Shown piece by piece: positions 1 through 6,500 of a stretch of 7,283 bases of DNA. Numbering within the stretch: the stretch's first letter is position 1; each line of letters opens with the position of its first letter. The notes beneath the pieces are model-generated. The model searched no databases, had not been told where the DNA came from, and saw only the letters and a list, made by a program, of their open reading frames with translations. A program made the position numbers and the translations under genes. This DNA comes from JABMMZ01 sp044377005 (GTDB taxonomy: Bacteria > Bacteroidota > Bacteroidia > NS11-12g > UBA955). The stretch covers positions 1 to 7,283 of the forward strand of contig JBILJV010000085.1 in assembly GCA_044377005.1 (NCBI GenBank). The letters run 5' to 3'.

Positions 1-1
1 T

Positions 2-1399
2 ATGTTGGCCTATCAAACCACAAAAGTTAAGATCGATTTGTTTTATAGCTTTTTTAACAATAAAATAGGGATTTACCAAGGAGCGCATATTGGTAATCTG
101 ACCGATTTGAAATTGGCAATAAACAGAGATGAGCCAATGGATAAAGGGTTTTTCTCTTATGAAATTAACAGACCTTTTCAGTCCATTTCTCATCAGTTGC
201 TTAAGAAAAAATGGAATTTTCTGTTCAATGCCAATAATAAACTCGAGTGGATAATTTCGTATCAACAAAACCACAGACAAGAGTTTGATATTTTACGTTC
301 AACTAATTTAAGCAATACCGCCGCCTCCTTTGATTACCTCATTAAATCAACTATGACTGACTTGGTTTGGAGTAAGAAAGACTTTCACCATGTCAATTTT
401 AAATTAGGCGTCTATGGGCTTCATCAAACCAATGCTTTTTCTGGTCGCTATGTAATCCCTGGATTTGTACACAACAGTGGTGCAGCTTACTTTATAACTG
501 AATGGGACATTAAAAAAGTGCATTTTGAAGCCGCTGTAAGAAATGATGTAAAATCAATCAAAGCTTACCTTTGGAATCAGGGAGTACGAACCACTAAAGA
601 ATTGCTGTTTAATGGTTTTACATACCATTTGCAAATGAAAGCCCCATTAAACAAACTGTCTTTTTTAACGATAACACAATCTAGTTCATGGCGTCCACCA
701 ATGCCCAACGAGTTGTATGTAAATGGCTTACATCAAGGCTTAGCAACCATAGAAGTTGGTGACCCCAATTTAAAGCCTGAACGTTCTTTTAATCAACAAG
801 TCAGCTATCACATACATTCCAAAAAAATCCAGTTTGAAGCAGAATTATATTATAAAAGAATCAATAATTTCATCAATCTTGTGCCAGATACTCAAGCACA
901 ATTAACCATAAGAGGAGCGTTTCCTGTTTTTAAATATGAACAATATAATGCTGAAATATATGGACTTAATACTTTGTTAAAGGTGGAATTATCCCCCAAC
1001 CTAGCGTTGAATAACCAAACATTTTTACTCTATGGAAATCAATTGACGCCCTCTCGATTTTTAAATCAAATGCCCCCAATGTCGAATCGTTTTTCTTTAG
1101 AATATAAGTATAAAAAATGGGTAATAAAACCCCAAATACTATATACGGCTCAGCAAAAACGCCTTTTGCCAGAAATGGATTTTAAAGAACCTCCAGTTTC
1201 TTACTTCCGTTTTGATGCTAATTTGGAATATGAATTTGTAGTTTACAAACAAGCTTTCCAAATTCAATTGATAGTTTTAAATATCACCAATACACGTTAC
1301 CGCGACTATCTGAATCGTTTCAGATATTTTGTGGACGAACCGGGAAGAAACTTTATTTTTAAACTAAACATACCCCTCAATATAAAAACCAAAAAATAA
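2..1399 (+). CDS. TonB-dependent outer-membrane receptor, C-terminal beta-barrel part (5' end outside window)
   Basis: This is the back part of a TonB-dependent receptor, an outer-membrane barrel that takes up a scarce ligand using energy passed on by TonB. The visible 465 residues alternate amphipathic strands and loops. They carry stretches typical of these receptors: GIYQGAHIGNLTDL (about residues 23-36), WRPPMPNELYVNGLHQG (230-246) followed by GDPNLKPERS (253-262), LTIRGAFPVFKYEQ (301-314), MPPMSNRF (357-364), and near the end LNITNTRYRDYLNRFRYF. The signal peptide, TonB box and plug domain are absent, and family members are usually 650-850 residues long. The gene is therefore cut by the window edge, and the Met codon at 2-4 is almost certainly internal. 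The frame ends at TAA 1397-1399, 8 bases before the lipoprotein gene, so the two are probably co-transcribed. The RGAFPVF and NELY/GLHQG signatures recall receptors grouped with metal or heme uptake, but the substrate is inference. Family assignment is secure. Confidence 0.9.
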   Translation: MLAYQTTKVKIDLFYSFFNNKIGIYQGAHIGNLTDLKLAINRDEPMDKGFFSYEINRPFQSISHQLLKKKWNFLFNANNKLEWIISYQQNHRQEFDILRSTNLSNTAASFDYLIKSTMTDLVWSKKDFHHVNFKLGVYGLHQTNAFSGRYVIPGFVHNSGAAYFITEWDIKKVHFEAAVRNDVKSIKAYLWNQGVRTTKELLFNGFTYHLQMKAPLNKLSFLTITQSSSWRPPMPNELYVNGLHQGLATIEVGDPNLKPERSFNQQVSYHIHSKKIQFEAELYYKRINNFINLVPDTQAQLTIRGAFPVFKYEQYNAEIYGLNTLLKVELSPNLALNNQTFLLYGNQLTPSRFLNQMPPMSNRFSLEYKYKKWVIKPQILYTAQQKRLLPEMDFKEPPVSYFRFDANLEYEFVVYKQAFQIQLIVLNITNTRYRDYLNRFRYFVDEPGRNFIFKLNIPLNIKTKK

Positions 1400-1407
1400 T
1401 AATAAAT

Positions 1408-1971
1408 ATGAAATCTAAAAATCAATTTTTCGCATCTATGGTCGTTATTTCGACCCTTTTAATTAGTTTTTCTTCTTGTAAATCAGACGATCCTAAACCA
1501 GATGATGAGCCTAACAATGAAAGTGAACTTATCACCACTTTTAAAATAGAATTGAAAGATTCTCTTACGAATAATATTCAAATCTTCTATTTCAAAGATT
1601 TGGATGGCGAAGGCGGAAACCCTCCAACACAATTGGATACTATTCGTTTAAGAAGTGAAGCGGTTTATTTATGTTCAGTTTTTATGCTAGATGAATCTAA
1701 AAATCCTATTGAAGACATCACCGAGGAAATTAAAGAGGAAGCTGATGAACATTTATTGGTTTACAAAATTAATGCAGCTAATCTTTCAATTCAAATTACG
1801 GATAAAGACAGTAAAAATTTGCCGTTAGGATTATTAACAAAATGGAAGACAGGAAGTATTTCTAATGGTCAATTAATGGTTAGCCTAAAACACCAACCTG
1901 GTATTAAAGATGGTTCAGCAGACAAAGGTGAAACAGATGTTGAAATCAATTTCCCGGTAATTGTAAAATAA
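1408..1971 (+). CDS. Small surface-type lipoprotein, partner of the TonB-dependent receptor
   Basis: A 187-residue lipoprotein. Residues 1-23 form a signal peptide with a lipobox (SFSSC), giving lipidation at Cys24. The next residues, KSDD followed by an acidic, proline-rich linker to about residue 39, resemble the lipoprotein export signal of Bacteroidota, which sends lipoproteins to the cell surface. The rest looks like a compact beta-rich domain with distinctive stretches: FKDLDGEGG (62-70), EDITEEIKEEADEH (102-115) and KGETDVEINFPV (173-184). From memory, these match a Bacteroidota family often labelled 'type 1 periplasmic binding fold superfamily protein', commonly encoded next to a TonB-dependent receptor; that label does not establish a biochemical function. 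The start at 1408 is the first Met and gives a well-formed signal peptide; the leader is A/T-rich with no Shine-Dalgarno. The 8-base gap suggests an operon in which this protein helps capture or hand over the ligand. The acidic cluster and His115 could bind metal, but this is only a guess. Confidence 0.85.
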   Translation: MKSKNQFFASMVVISTLLISFSSCKSDDPKPDDEPNNESELITTFKIELKDSLTNNIQIFYFKDLDGEGGNPPTQLDTIRLRSEAVYLCSVFMLDESKNPIEDITEEIKEEADEHLLVYKINAANLSIQITDKDSKNLPLGLLTKWKTGSISNGQLMVSLKHQPGIKDGSADKGETDVEINFPVIVK

Positions 1972-1982
1972 TTTAGACAGTT

Positions 1983-2027
1983 AAAAAAATGTTATAATGC
2001 CGCTATTGACTATAGCGGCATTTTTTT
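1983..2027. terminator. Bidirectional intrinsic terminator between convergent genes
   Basis: A near-perfect hairpin pairs 1996-2006 with 2012-2022, with a GC-rich core (GCCGC/GCGGC) and a 5-base loop at 2007-2011. On the plus strand a run of seven T (2021-2027) follows directly, a classic Rho-independent terminator 25 bases after the lipoprotein stop. On the minus strand the A-run at 1983-1989 becomes a T-run about six bases beyond the stem, so it probably also ends the serine hydrolase transcript. That gene's stop codon (2026-2028) touches the T-run. Confidence 0.85.
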
Positions 2028-3336
2028 ATTCATTTATGATTTTATGAACCGAAGAATCACCATTTTTAAAAAAGATTTTTAAAACCAAAAGGGCTTCATT
2101 AGTCTCTTTATAATTTAAAATTGTAGATTGTTCATTGACCTCAATTTGTGTTATTTCCTGTCCTAAACTATTGTATAAAAATAGCTTTTGTATTTCATTG
2201 TTCGATTCAATATTAATATAACCTTTACTAGGATTAGGGTATATCTTTGTTTTATTGATAGTGTGTTGATTAACAGAAGTGTTGTTGCAATTTAATTGGT
2301 TTATGTAAAGCCAAATTTTATCATTTAACAAAAAAGGGACATCTAATTGGTCTGGGGCATCACCCATACGAATCCATACCATTTTGTTGTTTTGAGTTAC
2401 GTTAATAAATTGTCCATTTTTACCTAGTGCAGAAATATTGTCCTTAGGTGCATTTGGGCTTAACATGCTGTTAATAACTGCTTGTGACTGCGGCACCATA
2501 AAAGATTGTTTACCATTAAGCCACCACAAATAACCGTATGAAAGATTTATTGATTGAGAAGTATTTGTCATTTCATTAAAATAGTTAGTATCGGTTAATA
2601 CGGCATTGCCATTCCATTTGCCTTTGTTCAACATCAACAAACCAAATCTAGCCATACTTCGAGCCGTACTGAAATATACATTGTTGTAGTCAACCTTGAT
2701 AAAAGAGCCCGTCATTCCAATTTTTGATTTTAATTTTTGGGTGGTATAATTGTTTAAGGTAGTGCCAGTTGCATTTTCAATCACTTTATCCAAAAGCGTA
2801 TAAGGTCCATTGTGATAAGCCCATCTTGTTCCAGAGTTAGCTTTATAATTTAAGCAAGTATCAAGAGTACAAAAGTGATCAGGAACACCTTCATCCAAAC
2901 CGGTGGTCATAGACAGTTGGTTTTTGATGCTTATTTTCCCTTCTTGTTGAGGAGTACAAGAGGTCCATCCTTTCCCTAAATATTTAGAGGAGGTATCATC
3001 AATATTCAGAAAGTTTTCTTGCTGTGCAATACCAACCATAGTTGCGGTTAATGTTTTGCCAGCACTGGCCCAATACCATGCATCGTTTTGTGTATGGGTG
3101 CCAAAATATTTTTCTAAAACTATTTTACCATCTTTAAGTAAAATAAATGATTTAGTGTTTTGTGAAGAAAGATATTGATACAAACTATCAATCTTCTCAT
3201 TGCACCAACTTAAGGAACGTGGTGAAAGAGTGTCCCAATTGTTTCCAGTAAGAGGGGGAAAGTAACTTGATTGTCCGTTTGCCATTGTTAATTGAAAAAT
3301 GACAACTAATAGTAGGGTAAATTTTAATTTTATCAT
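2026..3336 (-). CDS. Secreted serine hydrolase (beta-lactamase/PBP fold) with T9SS type A sorting domain
   Basis: A 436-residue protein, complete in the window. Residues 1 to about 22 are a signal peptide with a hydrophobic core (FTLLLVVIFQL) and a likely cleavage site near ANGQ. Residues about 40-350 are a beta-lactamase-family domain (PF00144 type). The nucleophile motif SxxK is Ser91-Ala-Gly-Lys94, in the context WASAGKTLTATMVGIA. The second motif is Tyr174-His-Asn176 (RWAYHNGPY), and the third-motif position is probably Lys306-Asn-Gly308 (ALGKNGQF) in place of KTG. Residues about 362-436 are a Por-secretion tail (KIYPNPSKGYINIES, LFLYNSLGQEI). It is therefore probably exported by Sec, crosses the outer membrane through T9SS, and is released or anchored at the surface. 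Such domains act as esterases, peptidases or amidases; the substrate cannot be told, and true beta-lactamase activity is unlikely given the motifs. The start at 3336 is chosen because it begins the signal peptide directly. It is convergent with the lipoprotein and shares its terminator. Confidence 0.92.
   Translation of the reverse strand: MIKLKFTLLLVVIFQLTMANGQSSYFPPLTGNNWDTLSPRSLSWCNEKIDSLYQYLSSQNTKSFILLKDGKIVLEKYFGTHTQNDAWYWASAGKTLTATMVGIAQQENFLNIDDTSSKYLGKGWTSCTPQQEGKISIKNQLSMTTGLDEGVPDHFCTLDTCLNYKANSGTRWAYHNGPYTLLDKVIENATGTTLNNYTTQKLKSKIGMTGSFIKVDYNNVYFSTARSMARFGLLMLNKGKWNGNAVLTDTNYFNEMTNTSQSINLSYGYLWWLNGKQSFMVPQSQAVINSMLSPNAPKDNISALGKNGQFINVTQNNKMVWIRMGDAPDQLDVPFLLNDKIWLYINQLNCNNTSVNQHTINKTKIYPNPSKGYINIESNNEIQKLFLYNSLGQEITQIEVNEQSTILNYKETNEALLVLKIFFKNGDSSVHKIINE
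2029..2253 (-). other. T9SS type A sorting domain (Por secretion tail) of the serine hydrolase
   Basis: The last roughly 75 residues (362-436) fit the conserved T9SS C-terminal signal: a KIYPNPSKGYINI opening, a central strand LFLYNSLGQEITQIEV, and a final strand VLKIFFKNGDSSVHKIINE. Such tails fold as a small beta-sandwich, are recognised by the outer-membrane translocon and are usually removed by the sortase-like protease PorU. They are separated from the catalytic domain by a short Asn/Thr-rich linker (about 350-361). Confidence 0.9.
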
Positions 3337-3369
3337 AATGTATTCATTATTAAAGAGTAGTAAAAAAGG

Positions 3370-3377
3370 TAAACCTA
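3370..3377 (-). promoter_or_regulatory. Weak candidate -7 element for the serine hydrolase gene
   Basis: Read on the minus strand this is TAGGTTTA, one base away from the Bacteroidota -7 consensus TAnnTTTG, and it lies 33 bases before the hydrolase ATG. A TTTT about 16 bases further upstream is a poor match to the TTG/TTTG -33 box. In such A/T-rich DNA a near-match of this kind can easily occur by chance. Confidence 0.2.
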
Positions 3378-3522
3378 TGGAGATGTTGAAGGGAAAAGTG
3401 AGTATAAAGCCTTTGGTAACAGGGGTCAGAACTAGGTTTTGCTATTCTCATTGATGAAGAAACTGCAATGTAAGTAGGATTAGATTTTACAATCCCAATT
3501 CATAAAGCGAAAATAAGTCTTT
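3377..3522 (+). pseudogene. Possible decayed remnant of a cyanophycinase-like (peptidase S51) gene end
   Basis: The spacer between the two minus-strand genes has protein-like stretches on the plus strand. One frame reads MEMLKGKVSIKPLVTGV from 3377 and stops at 3452. A second frame, from about 3420, reads SELGFAILIDEETAM, hits a TAA at 3471-3473, then continues VGLDFTIPIHKAKISLFY. From memory, the C-terminal part of cyanophycinase-like proteins has an order such as 'KG.V..KGLGL..GV..D.HF..R.R..RL....NPELLGIGIDE.TA', then a short strand pair. The two fragments would fit this order with an internal deletion, a frameshift and a stop. The match is short and by eye, so chance resemblance is quite possible. 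No functional product is expected. Confidence 0.2.
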
Positions 3523-3540
3523 TTTACTATATAATGAAAA

Positions 3541-6500
3541 TTAACGCAACAATAGAACAGCTTGCTCGTAACTTCTAAATGGACCATTGAAAGGTGCAGC
3601 ATCTATTTTTACTAAATAATTGCCTTCCATACAAACAGAACCCTTGTATTTGCCATCCCAACCTTCATTGATATTAGTGGTTTCAAATACTTTTTCACCC
3701 CATCTGTTATAGATTGACATTTTGAATTTGTAAACATACTTACTACCTACTACTTTATATACTTCATTTTTATTATTGTTGTCAGGGCTAAATGCATTTG
3801 GTATATAAATATTGAAATCAGGGAATATACTTCCTGTATATTTAGTTAATGTATCGCTACAACCATCTTTTGTAAATGCCACAAGAGTTATAGGGTAGTT
3901 GCCAGTATCTTGGAAAGAAACAATAGGGTTTTTGTCAGTATTTATTCCTTGAGAGTATAACTGCCAAATAAATGAATTAGAGTTAAGAGAAGACTGGTTT
4001 TGCATTTGAAGTCTAGTTTCATCAGCTACAATTGTTTTCAATTGTGTAAAACTAAAAGAAGCCAAAGGTTTTTCTTTAACCAATGCAACTTGTATTTTTG
4101 ACATCGTATCAGTACAACCAAAATCAGAAGTTGATATTAATTTGACATTGTAAAGTCCTGCAGATTTAAAACGATGTGATGGCTCAAAACTACTGTATTG
4201 AGTAAGATCTTCCATCGTCCATTCATTTTTATCAATGGTACCTTTTTTAATATTTGATAAATTTGTGAACTCATTTGGTTCAGGGAAACAAACTGATTCA
4301 GTAGAGAAATTACTTTTTGGATGAACATGTGTTGTCACTAAAACAGAGCTTGTGTCTTTGCAATTATTGTCTGTATTAATAATTAACTGAACCAAAAATT
4401 GACTGTCTTTAGAGTAACTGTGTTGAACATTAGGTGTGTTATATTCTATTGCATCACCCATGTTCCATTTCAATTGTTGGATATTAATTTTTGAAAGATT
4501 TTTACTAAATGAAAATCCAAATATATTTTGACGGACACATTGCTCAAGGTCTGATAGAATATTGATATTAAAATTTTTGTCTTTTTCAATGTAAACATTT
4601 TTAATAATAGTATCAGTACAGCCTTTATTGGTAATTACAACTAACTGAACGGATTGAGTGTCATTAATTGTAAATGTTTTGTTGTTGAAGTTAAGATTAT
4701 TGGAAATAGAACCGTCGCTGGCTAACCAATTTTGAGTAAATGTTCCTCTGCTAAGTTGTGAGTTATTGTTAAAGTTGTAAAGATTGTTATTAAGACATTG
4801 TATATCGTCGTTGATATTAAAATCAGCAAGAGGAGTCGCATAGAATCCAGTTATTTTTTGTGTTGAATCGATACAATTGTAATTGCTTTCTGAAATCAAT
4901 TTAACTTTAGAGTAATTTTCTTGATTGTATTTTTTGGTGGCATCTGTATTTGTTTGAGATGTGCCATCATCGAATAACCATTTATGACTCAAACTTCCAA
5001 ATTTAACCAAACTGGTATTATTGAAAATAAAGTTGTGATTAAAGTAACATTGTGAATCTTTGTTGATTGTAAAATCAACTTGAGGCATAGGCGCTACAAC
5101 AATAATTTGAGAGCTGGTATCATAACAATTGGTTAATGACGAAGAAACAATTAACTGAATTGGGTAAAAATCAGGAGTTGGGTAATTTGCTGGGAGTGCT
5201 TGAATACCACTACTTTTTACGCCATTGCCATAATCCCAATTATAGCTTAATGTATTTAAAACACTAAAGGTGGTGTTGTTTTTAAATGAATAATTGTGAG
5301 TGTTAAAACATTGAATACTATCATTAATAGAAAATTTAGCGACAGGACGTTCCAATAAATGTACTTCAGTCGTTGCTGAATCTATACATCCATGTTCTGT
5401 GTTTACAATATATTTTACTGTATATGAAGCAGAAGTATTAGGATATCTTTTTTCGTTGGGTTGGTATTGGTTAGAGAAAGTATTGTCCCCAAATGACCAA
5501 CGATTTACTAAGATTCCATATTTTAATTTTGTTTTGTTCTGTAATATAAAAGTATTGTTTTGCCAACATTGGGTATCGTTTGGAATGTTAAATAGAATGT
5601 TTGGTTGTGCAAAAGTGACAGCCATTTTGCTTATAGTGTCAAAGCAATTTTTGTTTGTTTTTACAACCAATGAAACATCGAAAGTATCCTCAGAAAAATA
5701 ACGGTATTTAGAAATATTTGCGGTGTTTATTGTGTTATTATCACCCATGCTCCACAAGTAATCAGTAATACTGCCTTGCATTAATTGACTGCTATTAGTG
5801 AAATTGAATGCGTTGTTTTTAAAACATTGTTGGTTTTTATCAATACTAAAATTAGCAACAGGACTATAATCTACAACTAAATTACTTACATCTGAAGTGT
5901 CAACACAATTGTTTTGTGAAAGGGTTATCAAGCTGACATTGTATTGACCAGTTTGATTGTATTTTTTTGATGGGTCTTTTATGGTTGATGTTGAATTGTC
6001 ACCAAAATGCCAAGTGTATTGAAGCGTTTCGTTTTTAATAAATGAAGTATTAATAAAATTGAAAGCTTGTTCATTGAAACATTGTTGTAATTTATTAACT
6101 GTAAATTGTGCATTAGGTTGAGGATAAACAACTATTCTATTTTGAATAGTATCATTACAACCTAAATCAGAACTTACTATCAATTCCACGGACAATGTAT
6201 CATCGCTTAAATATTGTTTATTGAATATATCTTTTAAATTAGAACTACTCATATCGCCCAATCGCCAATCGTAATTAGCAATAATGCCTTTATTGATAGT
6301 AGATTGATTAACAAAATCGAAAGAGTTATTTCTTAAACATTGTTCATTGTCAATGATATTAAATGCAGCTGTTGGATATTTTCCTAAGTAAACTGGTTTG
6401 GTAACCGAAGCAAAACAACCAACATTTGTAGTAGCTTTTAGACGAACGTTATAGGTTGAGTCTTTGGAATAAGTTTTATTTAAAATGTTACTATCAGATG

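Noticed and set aside
2..4. ATG at the left edge as the start of the receptor gene
   Set aside because: The protein begins inside the barrel, with no signal peptide or plug domain, and is far shorter than receptors of this family.
2026..3336. Antibiotic-resistance beta-lactamase
   Set aside because: Only the fold and SxxK are shared; the other motifs differ and the T9SS tail points to a secreted enzyme with another role.
3477..3495. Weak inverted repeat (GGATT ... AATCC) after the repeat-protein stop as a terminator
   Set aside because: Only five base pairs, a 9-base loop and no T-run following on the minus strand; too weak to call.
4137..4328. 63-codon minus-strand frame overlapping repeat R12
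   Set aside because: It is a shifted frame inside the strongly supported repeat gene, with no motif or start context of its own.
5399..5701. Open frame of 100 codons on the plus strand, antisense to the repeat gene
   Set aside because: It lies wholly opposite repeats R6-R7, its composition (many Phe, Tyr, Leu, Val) is what the reverse complement of Asn- and Thr-rich codons yields, and it shows no recognisable domain or leader.
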